From: Gemmatimonadota bacterium
GTDB lineage: Bacteria > Gemmatimonadota > Gemmatimonadetes > Longimicrobiales > Gaopeijiaceae
Direction of reading: 5' to 3'
DNA: 63,018 nucleotides
Assembly (NCBI GenBank): GCA_021295815.1
Contig: JAGWBQ010000020.1
Span: 1 to 63,018 of the forward strand
Positions 16,991 to 26,693 of the stretch are shown here, in pieces (the stretch's first letter is position 1; every line of letters begins with the position of its first letter). The notes under the pieces were generated by a model. The model worked only from the letters and a program-made list of their open reading frames with translations, was not told the DNA's origin and made no database searches. Position numbers and translations under genes: made by a program.

Positions 16991-17733
16991 GCGTCGAGGA
17001 TCGCGGGAAAAGCAAGCGCCACTACCGGATCCTGGTGGTGGAAGACGATCCGGCCATCGCCGCCCTCGTCGCCTACCAGCTTACCAAGGAGGGCTTCCGG
17101 GTCGAGACCGCGGTCGACGGCGGCCAGGCTATCAGCTCCTGCAACCGCGCGCCCCCCGACCTCGTGGTCCTCGATCGCATGCTCCCGAAGATCGGCGGCG
17201 ACGAAGTGCTCCGCCAACTGCGCTCCGAGGCGCGGTCGATCCCGGTGCTCATGCTGACGGCCAGGCGTGAGCAGGAGGACAGGGTGGAAGGGCTGGAGAT
17301 GGGTGCCGACGACTATCTGACCAAGCCCTTCTCGCCGAGAGAGCTCGTGCTGCGGGTGAGGGCCATCCTGCGCAGGGTGTCCGAGTCCGGAAGAGGCGCC
17401 TGCGGACCGGTCCTGAGGGCGGGCGGCATCGTCCTCGATCTCGGCTCCTTCGATACCGACGTGGACGGAGAGCCCATCGCTCTGACCCCGACCGAATTCC
17501 GTCTTCTCCAAGCCCTGATGGAGCGACCCGGGCACACCCAGTCGCGGCGGCTCCTGCTCGAAAAGGCCTGGGGCTACTCGAGCGAGATCTCCTTCAGAAT
17601 GCAGACCCGGACCGTCGACATGCACGTCAGGCGGCTGCGCACCAAGCTGGGACCTGCCGGCGAGCAGATACAGACCGTCCGCGGCTTCGGCTACCGATTC
17701 GGGTCTTCGGTCGCGCACGGATCGAGGCGGTGA
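16987..17733 (+). CDS. phoB: PhoB-type response regulator (OmpR family)
   Basis: A 248-residue cytoplasmic transcription factor. The receiver domain (about 13-130) has the acidic pocket VVEDDP, the phospho-acceptor Asp in LVVLDRMLPK, Thr in MLTARRE and the Lys in TKPFSPREL. The C-terminal winged helix (about 150-240) has LTPTEFRLLQALMERPG and VDMHVRRLRTKLG, ending GFGYRF. The ATG start lies in the LeuA-like stop, and phoR follows after 57 bases. Immediate linkage to phoR and pst identifies it as the phosphate-starvation regulator rather than another OmpR homologue. Confidence 0.92.
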   Translation: MSVEDRGKSKRHYRILVVEDDPAIAALVAYQLTKEGFRVETAVDGGQAISSCNRAPPDLVVLDRMLPKIGGDEVLRQLRSEARSIPVLMLTARREQEDRVEGLEMGADDYLTKPFSPRELVLRVRAILRRVSESGRGACGPVLRAGGIVLDLGSFDTDVDGEPIALTPTEFRLLQALMERPGHTQSRRLLLEKAWGYSSEISFRMQTRTVDMHVRRLRTKLGPAGEQIQTVRGFGYRFGSSVAHGSRR

Positions 17734-17790
17734 CGCGGCGGTCGTGGAAACTCCGGTGTTCACGTCAGATCGTCCGCAGGCCGCCGACTG

Positions 17791-19590
17791 ATGCGCATTC
17801 GCCTTCAGCACACGCTCTTCACGGCGTTCGTGGTCCTGTGCGTGACGATCACGACCATCGCCGTCGCGCTCATGGAGTCGGGTTTTCAGCGCGAGCTGCG
17901 CGACGTGTACCGGGAACGGATCACCTCACAGCTCGAAAGGATCGCGGAACAGGTGCGCCTCGCTGAGGGCGCGGATCCGGCCACGCTGGCGAGCGATCTC
18001 CGGGGCGCCTTGGAGGACCGGGTGACGATCATAGACTCGGCCGGGTTCGTGCTCGGTGACTCGAACGTGCCGAGCGGTCAGTTGGGCGGCGTCGAGAATC
18101 ACCGGGGAAGACCCGAGGTGCGTGACGCGCTTGCGGCATCGGCGGCGGTCGCCTTCCACGAACGCCCCAGCGCCACCCTAGAGGGTCGGGATTTCCTCTA
18201 CGCGGCCAGAATGTCCGTGCTCGACGGCGAGCCCGTCGTGGTCAGGGTGGCGACGCCTCTGGAGAATATCGACCGGGTGATGGGCAGGATCAGACTGGTG
18301 ATGGTCTGGGCGTGCGTGATCACCGTATTCCTCCTCGCCCTGCCCGTGGCCATTCTGGGTGGCCGACTGGCGGACCGCCTGGTTCTCCTGGTCGACCGTC
18401 TGAAGGGAGCGGCCGACGGCACGGCGACCCCGCACCGTCGCAGCCGGATCGTCGAGATCGAGTCGCTCCACGAGGGCGTCGACCGGGCGGCGCTCCAGGT
18501 ACGGGCGGGACTGGAAGCCCTCGAGCGGGATCGTCGGCAGGCGGAGGATCTGATCGAAACGGCCACGGAGGGCTTCGTTATGCTTTCGCCCGAGGCTCGC
18601 GTGATCCGCAGCAACGAGGTGGCGCGCGGCATTCTGGGCATTCCGGAAGGCGCGGAATCCGACGGGGGGATCCCCTTCGCGGGCGTGGTCAGGCATCCCG
18701 CCCTCCGGGCTGCGGTCAAGAGGGTGCTGAGAGGGACTTCGGCGGACGGGCCGGGCGTCGTTCCAAGGGAATCCGTCGAACTGACCGACAACGGCTCCAC
18801 CGTCGCGGTATCGGTGAGGGGGCTGGCCGGCGGCGGCGTGGTTCTCACGTTCATCGACATCTCCGAGATCCGCCGCATGGAAAAGGTGCGGCGCGACTTC
18901 GTCGCCAACGCTTCGCACGAACTGCGCACACCCATCACCGTGATCGTGGGTCTCGTCGAAACCCTCGTCGAGGACGAACCGCCGAAGGAGCTGCGCACTC
19001 AATTCCTGGGCTACATCGCCGAGAACGCCGAGCGACTGGAAAGCCTGATCGAGGATCTTCTCGATCTTTCGCGCCTCGAGGGCGGAGGTTGGGTGGCGGA
19101 CCGCGAAGAAGTGGAGGTCATGAAGGCGGCGCGGGAGGCCTGGGGGCTGGTTAGCCCGCGCTGGGAAGACAAGCGCATCTCGTGCGACTTCAGCGGAGAC
19201 GCCATAGCGCTCTGCGACCCGGCGGCGCTGGTGAACGTCTTCCGCAACCTGCTCGACAACTCGAGCCGCCACGTCGACGAGGACGGCAGGATCACCGTGC
19301 AGGTGGCGGGGGAGCTCGACGACGAGGGCCGCGTTATCGTCGAGGTGACCGATGACGGCGAGGGCATCCCCTCGAACCTGATCGGCAGAGTCTTCGAGCG
19401 CTTCTTCCGGGCCGACCACTCGCGGGCACGGGAGCGGGGCGGGACGGGGCTCGGGCTCGCGATCGTGCGCCACATCGTCCAGGCCATGGGCGGGGTCGTC
19501 GGCGCCGAGAGCACGCTCGGAGAGGGAACCACCATTCGATTCACCTTGCCGGCTTGGAGGCCGAATTACGGAGATGATGAGACGACTTAG
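17791..19590 (+). CDS. phoR: PhoR sensor histidine kinase
   Basis: A 599-residue membrane kinase: TM1 at about 8-30 (LFTAFVVLCVTITTIAVALM), a periplasmic or extracytoplasmic segment to about 165, TM2 (VMVWACVITVFLLALPVAIL), a HAMP-like linker, a PAS domain (about 255-365; TEGFVMLSPEARVIRSNEVA), the phospho-His motif NASHELRTPITV, then an ATPase domain with DNSSRH (N box), DDGEGIP (G1) and GGTGLGLAIV (G2). It overlaps pstS by 17 bases. The extracytoplasmic region is longer than in E. coli PhoR, so direct ligand sensing in addition to PstB/PhoU control is possible. Confidence 0.93.
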   Translation: MRIRLQHTLFTAFVVLCVTITTIAVALMESGFQRELRDVYRERITSQLERIAEQVRLAEGADPATLASDLRGALEDRVTIIDSAGFVLGDSNVPSGQLGGVENHRGRPEVRDALAASAAVAFHERPSATLEGRDFLYAARMSVLDGEPVVVRVATPLENIDRVMGRIRLVMVWACVITVFLLALPVAILGGRLADRLVLLVDRLKGAADGTATPHRRSRIVEIESLHEGVDRAALQVRAGLEALERDRRQAEDLIETATEGFVMLSPEARVIRSNEVARGILGIPEGAESDGGIPFAGVVRHPALRAAVKRVLRGTSADGPGVVPRESVELTDNGSTVAVSVRGLAGGGVVLTFIDISEIRRMEKVRRDFVANASHELRTPITVIVGLVETLVEDEPPKELRTQFLGYIAENAERLESLIEDLLDLSRLEGGGWVADREEVEVMKAAREAWGLVSPRWEDKRISCDFSGDAIALCDPAALVNVFRNLLDNSSRHVDEDGRITVQVAGELDDEGRVIVEVTDDGEGIPSNLIGRVFERFFRADHSRARERGGTGLGLAIVRHIVQAMGGVVGAESTLGEGTTIRFTLPAWRPNYGDDETT

Positions 19591-20587
19591 CGGCCCGTGG
19601 CGTAACTCGCACGAGCATGGAGAGCGGCGCAGCGGCCGTGCGCGGCCTAGTCCACGGGCGGTTGGTGCAACGACCCTTTGGGCGGGGGCGGTTGTTGCCG
19701 CCGGCTGCTGGGGCCGGGACGCCGGAAGGGTGATCATCGACGGCTCCTCGACGGTGTTCCCGGTGGCCGAGGCCGCAGCCGAGGAGTATCAGCTCGCCCA
19801 TCCGGGGGTGCCTGTCACCGTGGGAGTCTCGGGCACGGGAGGCGGCTTCAGGCGCTTCTGCGCCGGAGAAACCGATCTCGCCACCGCCTCGCGGGAGATC
19901 ACCGAAGGCGAGAAGCACGATTGCGAGCTCGCCGGGGTGGAGTGGATCGAGCTCTCAGTCGCCTGGGACGGCCTCTCGGTGGTCGTCAATCCCTTGAACG
20001 ACTTCGTCTCCTGCCTCACGACAGACGAACTCAGGAGGGTCTGGCGACCGGGATCGGCGGTTCGGCTCTGGCGAGACATCCGGCCCGAGTGGCCTGCGGA
20101 AGAGATCAGGCTATACGGTCCCGGCACCGATTCCGGCACCTTCGACTACTTCACCGAGACCATCAACGGCGAGAGCGGGGCTTCCCGCCCCGACTTCCAG
20201 GCCAGCGAGGACGACAACATACTGGTGCAGGGCATCACCGGCGACCGCTATTCGCTGGGCTACCTCGGCTACGGCTACTACACCGAAAATTCCACGCGCC
20301 TGCGACTGGTGGCCGTGGACGGCGGGAACGGGTGCGTGGAGCCCAACCCCGAGACCGTGCGCGGCGGAAGCTACGCGCCGCTCTCGCGACCGCTTTACAT
20401 CTACGCCAAGAAGGCCGCGCTCCAGCGTCCCGAGGTGGCTCGCTTCACCGATTTTCTGCTGAGCAACGGAGAGGCTATCCTCGACTTCACCGGCTACGAG
20501 GCGCTGACCACCGAGCAGTACGCGGCGGAGAGGCTCAAGGTGGAGTCGGTTCTGGGCGCCGTTCCGGCGCCGGACGGACTTCGGTGA
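19574..20587 (+). CDS. pstS: Phosphate ABC transporter substrate-binding lipoprotein PstS
   Basis: A 337-residue periplasmic phosphate-binding protein. The N-terminus is long and Arg-rich (about 30 residues) before a hydrophobic segment ending in the lipobox VVAAGC, so the protein is probably lipid-anchored; a shorter start is possible. Phosphate-binding segments are visible: [41 protein letters not shown] and [12 protein letters not shown], matching the S-T-x-F, G-S-G-x-G and S-G-T-x-D loops of PstS. It overlaps phoR upstream and pstC downstream (GTGA at 20584). Confidence 0.93.
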   Translation: MMRRLSGPWRNSHEHGERRSGRARPSPRAVGATTLWAGAVVAAGCWGRDAGRVIIDGSSTVFPVAEAAAEEYQLAHPGVPVTVGVSGTGGGFRRFCAGETDLATASREITEGEKHDCELAGVEWIELSVAWDGLSVVVNPLNDFVSCLTTDELRRVWRPGSAVRLWRDIRPEWPAEEIRLYGPGTDSGTFDYFTETINGESGASRPDFQASEDDNILVQGITGDRYSLGYLGYGYYTENSTRLRLVAVDGGNGCVEPNPETVRGGSYAPLSRPLYIYAKKAALQRPEVARFTDFLLSNGEAILDFTGYEALTTEQYAAERLKVESVLGAVPAPDGLR

Positions 20588-21537
20588 AGGGGAGCGTCCG
20601 GGACCTGCCCGGCGCGAACAGGGCGACGGAGCTGGCGGGCATCTTCGCTCCCCGGCAGTCACGCTCGTTCAAGGAGCGGCTGATCGGCGCCACGCTGATG
20701 TGCTGCGCGCTCGCGTCCGCCCTGGTGACCGTCGGGGTCGTGGTCGTTCTGCTGAGCGAGTCGATCAACTTCTTCCGGCAGGTGCCGCTCGTCGACTACC
20801 TCACCGATACCCGGTGGGAGCCGATGTTCCAGGACAAACGTTTCGGGGTTTTGCCGCTCCTGTCGGGCTCCTTCATGGTGGCCGCAGGGGCGGCGGTCGT
20901 GGCTCTCCCGCTCGGCCTGCTGGCGGCCATCTACCTAAGCGAGTACGCCCACGAGCGCACCCGCAAGATCGTCAAGCCCGTCTTGGAGATTCTGGCCGGC
21001 ATTCCCACGGTCGTCTACGGCTACTTCGCTCTCACCTTCGTGACGCCCGCGTTGCGCGGCGTCTTCCCCCAGACCGACATCTTCAACGCCGCCTCCGCCT
21101 CCATCGTGGTGGGGATCATGATCCTGCCCACGGTCTCGTCCCTTTCCGAGGATGCGCTGCGGGCGGTGCCGACGGCGTTGCGCGAGGGGGCCTACGGCCT
21201 GGGAGCCACACGTCTGGAGGTGGCTCTGCGCGTGGCCGTGCCCGCCGCCCTCTCCGGCATCACGGCATCGTTCATCCTCGCGATCTCGAGGGCGATCGGG
21301 GAGACGATGGCGGTGACCATCGCGGCCGGCAATCTCCCCAACCTGACCGTCGATCCTCTCGAATCGATCCAGACCATGACCGCATACATGGTCCAGGTCT
21401 CTCGCGGCGACACGCCGCAGGGGACGGTGGTCTACCAGACCCTCTTCGCGGTGGGAATGACTCTTTTCCTCATTACGTTGGCCATGAACGTTCTTTCGCA
21501 GAAGGTCATGCGCCACTTCCGGGAGGAGTACCAATGA
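20584..21537 (+). CDS. pstC: Phosphate ABC transporter permease PstC
   Basis: A 317-residue inner-membrane permease with six predicted TM helices. The GTG at 20584 overlaps the pstS stop; the much longer open frame upstream is shadow. Family motifs are [29 protein letters not shown], the [15 protein letters not shown] helix, and the EAA loop [20 protein letters not shown] that docks onto PstB. The last helix ends [10 protein letters not shown], and the stop overlaps the pstA start (ATGA). Confidence 0.95.
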   Translation: MKGSVRDLPGANRATELAGIFAPRQSRSFKERLIGATLMCCALASALVTVGVVVVLLSESINFFRQVPLVDYLTDTRWEPMFQDKRFGVLPLLSGSFMVAAGAAVVALPLGLLAAIYLSEYAHERTRKIVKPVLEILAGIPTVVYGYFALTFVTPALRGVFPQTDIFNAASASIVVGIMILPTVSSLSEDALRAVPTALREGAYGLGATRLEVALRVAVPAALSGITASFILAISRAIGETMAVTIAAGNLPNLTVDPLESIQTMTAYMVQVSRGDTPQGTVVYQTLFAVGMTLFLITLAMNVLSQKVMRHFREEYQ

Positions 21538-22472
21538 ACGGCAGGGCGACGGGCGCCGCCGCGGAGGTGGACGGCGGTCGGACCACACCTTCCGACGAAG
21601 CGGCCAAGCCGGTCGAGCCTCTGGTGAATCGCGGAAGGGGGCGGGTCTCCGGGACGCTGTTCCGTATCGCGGCCGTCCTCGCCACCTTCGTCGGGATAGG
21701 GGCGCTCGGGGTCCTGCTCTTCGACGTGATCGTCGACGGCGCGGGCCGGCTCGACTGGGGGTTCATCACGAACTTCGCGTCGCGTTTTCCCGAAAGAGCC
21801 GGGATAAGGGCGGCGCTCGCCGGCTCCACCTGGATTCTAGTCCTCACCGCGCTCTTCGCCTTTCCCTTAGGCGTCGCGAGCTCCATCTACCTGGAGGAGT
21901 ACGCGCCCGACAATTGGGTCAGGCGGCTGATTCAGACCAACATCACCAATCTGGCCGGCGTTCCTTCGATCGTCTACGGCGTGCTCGGCCTGGCGCTCTT
22001 CGTCCGCTTCTTCGCCCTCGAGCGTTCGGTGCTGGCGGGAGCGCTCACCTTGGCGCTGCTCGTCATGCCCGTCATCATTCTGAGCTCGCAGGAAGCGATC
22101 CGAGCGGTGCCCGGCACTATCCGGGAGGCCGCCTACGGGCTGGGAGCGACCAGATGGCAGGTGGTGAGCCGTCAGGTCCTGCCCATGGCCTTGCCAGGAA
22201 TCCTCACCGGCACCATCCTCTCGCTCTCCCGGGCGGTCGGCGAGACCGCACCGCTGATCATCGTAGGCGGAGTCGGCTTCATCGCCTTCACCCCTTCCGG
22301 GCCGCTCTCCTCGTTCACGGTGCTGCCCATCCAGATATTCGGCTGGATTTCACGGCCGCAGGAGGAGTTCCGAGAGATCGCCGCCGCCGGCATCATCGTT
22401 CTTCTCGCCCTGCTGCTCACCATAAACGGAGCGGCGATCATTCTTCGCAACCGATACCAGACCCAACGCTGA
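21534..22472 (+). CDS. pstA: Phosphate ABC transporter permease PstA
   Basis: A 312-residue permease partner of PstC. The ATG at 21534 overlaps the pstC stop. After a polar N-terminus of about 40 residues come six TM helices with [34 protein letters not shown], the EAA loop [20 protein letters not shown] and [14 protein letters not shown], all standard PstA features. The gene ends four bases before pstB. Nothing is unusual in length or residues. Confidence 0.95.
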   Translation: MNGRATGAAAEVDGGRTTPSDEAAKPVEPLVNRGRGRVSGTLFRIAAVLATFVGIGALGVLLFDVIVDGAGRLDWGFITNFASRFPERAGIRAALAGSTWILVLTALFAFPLGVASSIYLEEYAPDNWVRRLIQTNITNLAGVPSIVYGVLGLALFVRFFALERSVLAGALTLALLVMPVIILSSQEAIRAVPGTIREAAYGLGATRWQVVSRQVLPMALPGILTGTILSLSRAVGETAPLIIVGGVGFIAFTPSGPLSSFTVLPIQIFGWISRPQEEFREIAAAGIIVLLALLLTINGAAIILRNRYQTQR

Positions 22473-22476
22473 CACC

Positions 22477-23259
22477 ATGGCAATCACCCACGAGATCGAG
22501 TTCGGCGACGGATCTCCCGCACTTGCGGCCGAGGGGCTCTCGGTCCACTACGGATCGACCCAGGCAGTGAAGGATGTGGCTCTCGCGGTGCCGGCCCGCA
22601 AGGTCACCGCCCTGATCGGCCCCTCCGGCTGCGGCAAGAGCACGCTGCTGCGCTGCTTCAACCGCATGAACGAGCTCGTGCCCGGGGCTCGCGTCAGCGG
22701 TCGGGTCACCTTCTTCGGACAGGACATCTACGGCAAGGGCGCCGATCCGGTCGAGGTGCGCAGGCGGATCGGCATGGTCTTCCAGAAACCCAATCCCTTC
22801 CCCAAGTCCATTTACGACAACGTGGCCTTCGGAGCCCGGGTAAACGGCTTCAAGGGAGACTTCGACGTCCTGGTCGAGGCCTCTCTCCGGCAGTGCGCGC
22901 TCTGGGACGAGGTCCAGGACAGACTCGACGACTCGGCCTACGGACTCTCCGGCGGGCAGCAGCAGAGGCTGTGCATAGCGCGGACTCTCGCGGTCAAACC
23001 GGACGTGGTGCTCATGGACGAGCCGGCCTCGGCGCTCGATCCGATCGCGACTCAGCGAATCGAGGAGCTGATCCGCGAGCTGAAGAAGGAGTACACCATC
23101 GTTATCGTCACGCACAACATGCAGCAGGCGGCTCGGGTTTCGGACTACACCGCCTATCTCTACCTGGGAGAGCTCGTCGAGTACGGACCCACCGAGGCTA
23201 TCTTCACCAATCCTCGTGACAAGAACACCGAGGCGTACCTGACCGGGAGGTTCGGCTGA
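22477..23259 (+). CDS. pstB: Phosphate ABC transporter ATPase PstB
   Basis: A 260-residue ATPase that energises phosphate import. Walker A is GPSGCGKST (about 49-57), the Q loop is in [17 protein letters not shown], the signature is LSGGQQQR, Walker B is [13 protein letters not shown] and the H-loop His is in [14 protein letters not shown]. The PNPFPKSI segment is specific to PstB. It starts four bases after pstA and its stop overlaps the phoU start (TGATG at 23257-23261). Confidence 0.96.
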   Translation: MAITHEIEFGDGSPALAAEGLSVHYGSTQAVKDVALAVPARKVTALIGPSGCGKSTLLRCFNRMNELVPGARVSGRVTFFGQDIYGKGADPVEVRRRIGMVFQKPNPFPKSIYDNVAFGARVNGFKGDFDVLVEASLRQCALWDEVQDRLDDSAYGLSGGQQQRLCIARTLAVKPDVVLMDEPASALDPIATQRIEELIRELKKEYTIVIVTHNMQQAARVSDYTAYLYLGELVEYGPTEAIFTNPRDKNTEAYLTGRFG

Positions 23260-24008
23260 TGATGGACGGCGCTGGAACAACGGATTCCGAGAACACGGCG
23301 GTTCGCAGGCACTTTCACGACGAACTCGACCAGCTCCAGGTGCGGCTCATGGCGATGGCGGGTCTCGTCGAACAGCTCGTGGTAAAGGCGACCAGAGCCG
23401 TGCTCGAACTTGACATCGAGCTCGGTGAGCAGGTCGGGGTCGAGGACGACGCGGTCGACGAACTCGAGCTGGAACTCGACGACCGGGTGGTGCGATTGCT
23501 CGCCCTCCATCAGCCGATGGCGGTCGACCTGCGGCAGATCGTTGCGACGAGCAAGGTGGTCAACGACCTGGAGCGCATGGGAGACCACGCGGTCAACGTA
23601 GGCAGGGCCGCAACCCACCTGGCGCGCCGGACGCCGCTGCCCGAGGTGCGTGAAATCGAGGAGATGGTCGCCATCGTACGCGAGATGGTTTCGGACGCGC
23701 TGGCAGCATATGTTTCGAGGAACGTGGTTACCGCGCGCATGGTGTGCATCACCGATAGAAAGGTGAACGACCTGCGCAATTCTCTTCAACGCATCCTCAT
23801 CTCCTACATGCTCGAGAACCCCAAGAGCATCAGCGCCGCCCTCGAAATGCTCTTCGTATCGCAGAATCTGGAACGCATCGCCGACCTCGCGACCAATATC
23901 AGCGAGGACGTGGTGTTTCTGGTGGAAGGCCGCTCGATCAAGCACGGAGCCGATCATGCCGAGGGCGACGACGAGGGTCACGGTTCAGGCGCCAGCGCGG
24001 CTTCTTGA
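23259..24008 (+). CDS. phoU: Phosphate signalling regulator PhoU
   Basis: A 249-residue all-helical negative regulator that links PstB to PhoR. Two PhoU repeats are visible, with metal-cluster motifs around DDAVDELELELDDRV and LERMGDHAVNVGR in the first, and DRKVNDLRNSLQRI and LERIADLATNISEDV in the second; the E/D-R-x-G/A-D-H/L pattern binds metal clusters in the family. The C-terminus adds a short His/Gly/acid tail. The stop overlaps a TTG start for the TRAP small permease, so phosphate control may extend to the TRAP genes. Confidence 0.94.
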   Translation: MMDGAGTTDSENTAVRRHFHDELDQLQVRLMAMAGLVEQLVVKATRAVLELDIELGEQVGVEDDAVDELELELDDRVVRLLALHQPMAVDLRQIVATSKVVNDLERMGDHAVNVGRAATHLARRTPLPEVREIEEMVAIVREMVSDALAAYVSRNVVTARMVCITDRKVNDLRNSLQRILISYMLENPKSISAALEMLFVSQNLERIADLATNISEDVVFLVEGRSIKHGADHAEGDDEGHGSGASAAS

Positions 24009-24628
24009 AGGCCGTCATCCGCCGGATCGTCCGCCGGCTCGGCCCCGTCGGCCGTTTCGTCGACAAGCTCAACGACGGCATCGGCCGCGTCATCCGCTGG
24101 CTGGCCCTCGCGATGGTGCTGATCGGGGCGGGCACGGCCGTGGTCCGCTTCGCCTCGGGTCAATGGGGCTTTTCCATCAACCTGACGCCGCCCACCGAGA
24201 TCCAGTGGTATCTCTTCAGCATCATCTTCCTGCTGGGCGCGGCGTACGGACTGCGCCACGACGTCCATGTGCGGGTGGACGTTCTATACGAACGACTGAG
24301 CGCCAGGACGCGCGCGGGCATCGACTTTGTGGGAGGGGCGCTCTTCCTGTTGCCTTTCTGCGCGGCCATGCTCTACTTCTCCTGGAGACCGGTCTGGAGT
24401 TCCTGGAAGATCCGCGAGGTCTCTCCGGACCCGGGCGGACTCTCGCGCTGGCCTATCAAGGCGCTCATCCTGCTGTCGTTCATGCTTCTCGCCGCCCAGG
24501 GCATCCGGCAGATCGTCAAGCACGGGGCCGTTCTCTTCGGGACGGCGCCGGAAGAGGATGAGGACGGAGCCGACGAAGCAGGTGCAGGCGCGGCCGACCA
24601 CGGCGTTCCCATGGAACCGGTCCGATGA
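24005..24628 (+). CDS. TRAP transporter small permease (DctQ family)
   Basis: A 207-residue membrane protein with four predicted TM helices: WLALAMVLIGAGTAVVRF, EIQWYLFSIIFLLGAAYGLR, FVGGALFLLPFCAAMLYF and ALILLSFMLLAAQGI. The family motif around the second helix is intact (TEIQWYLF, then LRHDVHVRVDVLY, where DctQ has xHxRVD). It starts with TTG inside the phoU stop and overlaps the large permease by ATGA. The charged C-terminus (EEDEDGADEAG) is extra. It should form a QM membrane unit with the next gene; no binding protein gene lies nearby. Confidence 0.9.
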   Translation: MKAVIRRIVRRLGPVGRFVDKLNDGIGRVIRWLALAMVLIGAGTAVVRFASGQWGFSINLTPPTEIQWYLFSIIFLLGAAYGLRHDVHVRVDVLYERLSARTRAGIDFVGGALFLLPFCAAMLYFSWRPVWSSWKIREVSPDPGGLSRWPIKALILLSFMLLAAQGIRQIVKHGAVLFGTAPEEDEDGADEAGAGAADHGVPMEPVR

Positions 24629-25980
24629 ACTTCTGGGGACCCGCGATGTTCGTCGCGGTCCTGCTGATGATCTTCAGCGGCTATCCGGTGGCGTTCGCAC
24701 TGGGCGGCACCGCGCTGATCTTCGCGCTGTTGGCCTCGCTCTTCGGCGTATTCGACCTCGGACTTCTCTTCGCCCTCCCCGAGCGCACCTTCGGAACCAT
24801 GTCCAACCAGGTTCTGCTGGCAGTGCCTTTCTTCATCTTCATGGGGACGGTGCTCCAGAAGAGCAAGCTCGCGGAAGAGCTGCTGGAGACGATCGGCGTC
24901 CTCTTCGGACGCTTCCGGGGCGGGCTCGCCATCGGTGTGGTCGTCGTGGGCGCGCTCATGGCGGCGGCGACCGGCATCGTAGGAGCCAGCGTGACGGCGA
25001 TGGGGCTGATCTCGCTTCCCGTGATGCTCCGGAACGGTTACGACAAGAAACTCTCGCTCGGCGTGATCGCGGCCTCGGGCACGCTCGGACAGGTCATACC
25101 GCCTTCGATCGTCCTGATCGTCCTCGCCGACCAGATGGACGTAAGCGTGGGCGATCTCTTCCGGGCCGCGCTGGTGCCCGGGCTGATCCTGACGGCGGGT
25201 TACGGTCTTTACGCGGGAATCCTCGCCGCCGTCCGTCCCAAGGTGGCGCCGGCGCTGCCGGCCGAGATGCGGGCGTCGGGCGGCAGGCTCGCGCGTCGGG
25301 TCGCCAGCTCTCTCTTTCCGCCTCTCGCGCTCATCGTGGTGGTGCTGGGTAGCATATTCTGGGGGGTCGCCACTCCGACCGAGGCGGGCGCGATGGGTGC
25401 CGTGGGTGCGATGGCGCTTGCGGCCGCGACCCGGCTGCGCTGGCGGAAGGGCGGCTCCGGCGCAGGCGGCGGATTCCCGCTAACCGTAACCGGAGAGTGG
25501 AAGCGCGAACTCAGCGAGTCGCTGGAGTCGGCGACGAGACTCACCATAATGGTCGTGTTCCTTCTCATAGGCTCGACCGCCTTCGCGCTCGTATTCCGAG
25601 GGCTCGACGGCGACATCTGGATCGAGGGAGCCCTCACCGGCATTCCGGGAGGCGCACTCGGATTCCTGATCATCGTGAACGTCGCCGTCTTCCTGCTCGG
25701 CTTCTTCATCGACTTCTTCGAGATCGCTTTCATAATCGTGCCGCTGATCGCCCCGGCCGCCCTCGTCCTCGGCGTCGATCTCACCGTTCTCGGGATAGTA
25801 CTTGCGGTCAACCTCCAGACCTCCTTCCTTACGCCTCCTTTCGGGTTCTCCCTCTTTTACCTTCGCGGCGTGACTCCGGCCAGCATCCCGACCACTACGA
25901 TTTACCGGGGCGTGATCCCCTTCATCCTCATCCAGCTTGCGGTGCTCGCGTACCTGACCTGGAGAGCGGTGCCCGCCTAA
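24625..25980 (+). CDS. TRAP transporter large permease (DctM family)
   Basis: A 451-residue, about twelve-helix symporter subunit that drives Na+- or H+-coupled uptake of (typically) organic acids. Diagnostic segments are IFSGYPVAFALGGTALIFAL, VPFFIFMGTVLQKSKLAEEL, GASVTAMGLISLPVMLRNGY, SGTLGQVIPPSIVLIVLADQ and, near the end, TSFLTPPFGFSLFYLRGV. A 35-residue polar insertion (about 275-310) sits between helices. The TAATG overlap couples it to the DNA glycosylase gene. The required DctP solute receptor is missing from the window, so the substrate is unknown; phoU coupling hints at a phosphorylated or phosphate-regulated substrate. Confidence 0.92.
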   Translation: MNFWGPAMFVAVLLMIFSGYPVAFALGGTALIFALLASLFGVFDLGLLFALPERTFGTMSNQVLLAVPFFIFMGTVLQKSKLAEELLETIGVLFGRFRGGLAIGVVVVGALMAAATGIVGASVTAMGLISLPVMLRNGYDKKLSLGVIAASGTLGQVIPPSIVLIVLADQMDVSVGDLFRAALVPGLILTAGYGLYAGILAAVRPKVAPALPAEMRASGGRLARRVASSLFPPLALIVVVLGSIFWGVATPTEAGAMGAVGAMALAAATRLRWRKGGSGAGGGFPLTVTGEWKRELSESLESATRLTIMVVFLLIGSTAFALVFRGLDGDIWIEGALTGIPGGALGFLIIVNVAVFLLGFFIDFFEIAFIIVPLIAPAALVLGVDLTVLGIVLAVNLQTSFLTPPFGFSLFYLRGVTPASIPTTTIYRGVIPFILIQLAVLAYLTWRAVPA

Positions 25981-26600
25981 TGGCGACCTTGCCGAAGCAG
26001 GAGTGGTTGATGGGCAGACGACGCCTTCTTCGCGATCCGGATTTCCGACCCTGGGTGGTCAAGGCGGGGCCGATCCGCATTCCCCGGTTCAACGGCACTC
26101 CCTTCGAGTATCTGGTGAGGTCGATCTGTCATCAGCAGTTGGCGGGGAAGGCGGCGAGCACCATCCACGGACGTCTCGTCGACCTGATGGAAGAGGTCGC
26201 CCCCAAACCGATGCTCGACCAGTCCGACGAGGCCTTGCGCGGCGTCGGACTCTCCCGCGGCAAGATTGCCGCCGTCAGAGATCTTTCGTCGAAGATTCTG
26301 ACCGGAGAAGTCGGGGTCGACGATCTCGACGACCAATCGGACGAGGAGATCGCGCGCCGCCTCCTCAGAGTCAGGGGCATCGGCGACTGGACCGCTCACA
26401 TGTACCTGATGTTCAAGCTCCGTCGTCCGGACATCTGGCCGACGACCGACCTGGGGGTTCGGTCGGGTTTCCGGAAGATCCATGACCTGCCGGAGCTGCC
26501 TGTTCCCAAGGAGCTTGCCGACCTGGGCGAGCCCCACAGGCCGTGGCGGAGCGCTGTCGCCTGGTATTGCTACCGGGCGTTGGAGATCGAGTTGGACTGA
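25980..26600 (+). CDS. DNA-3-methyladenine glycosylase II-like (HhH-GPD)
   Basis: A 206-residue base-excision repair glycosylase. The ATG at 25980 overlaps the DctM stop. Key features are FEYLVRSICHQQLAGKAAST (helix of the AlkA/MAG fold), GLSRGKIAAVRDLS, the helix-hairpin-helix LLRVRGIGDWTAHMYLMF, and the catalytic Asp in WPTTDLGVRSGF. The PHRPWRSAVAWYCYRALE tail matches bacterial AlkA-type enzymes. The N-terminal AlkA domain is absent, as in short family members. No Fe-S cluster cysteines are seen, which excludes the Nth/MutY type. Confidence 0.9.
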   Translation: MATLPKQEWLMGRRRLLRDPDFRPWVVKAGPIRIPRFNGTPFEYLVRSICHQQLAGKAASTIHGRLVDLMEEVAPKPMLDQSDEALRGVGLSRGKIAAVRDLSSKILTGEVGVDDLDDQSDEEIARRLLRVRGIGDWTAHMYLMFKLRRPDIWPTTDLGVRSGFRKIHDLPELPVPKELADLGEPHRPWRSAVAWYCYRALEIELD

Positions 26601-26693
26601 GGGCGCCGCCCACGTGTCCGAGGCGCTCCGGCGGAAGTCACGATCGCCCTCGCGGCGCTGTCTCGGCGCGGCGACTCGGGATTGGAAAGTCGT

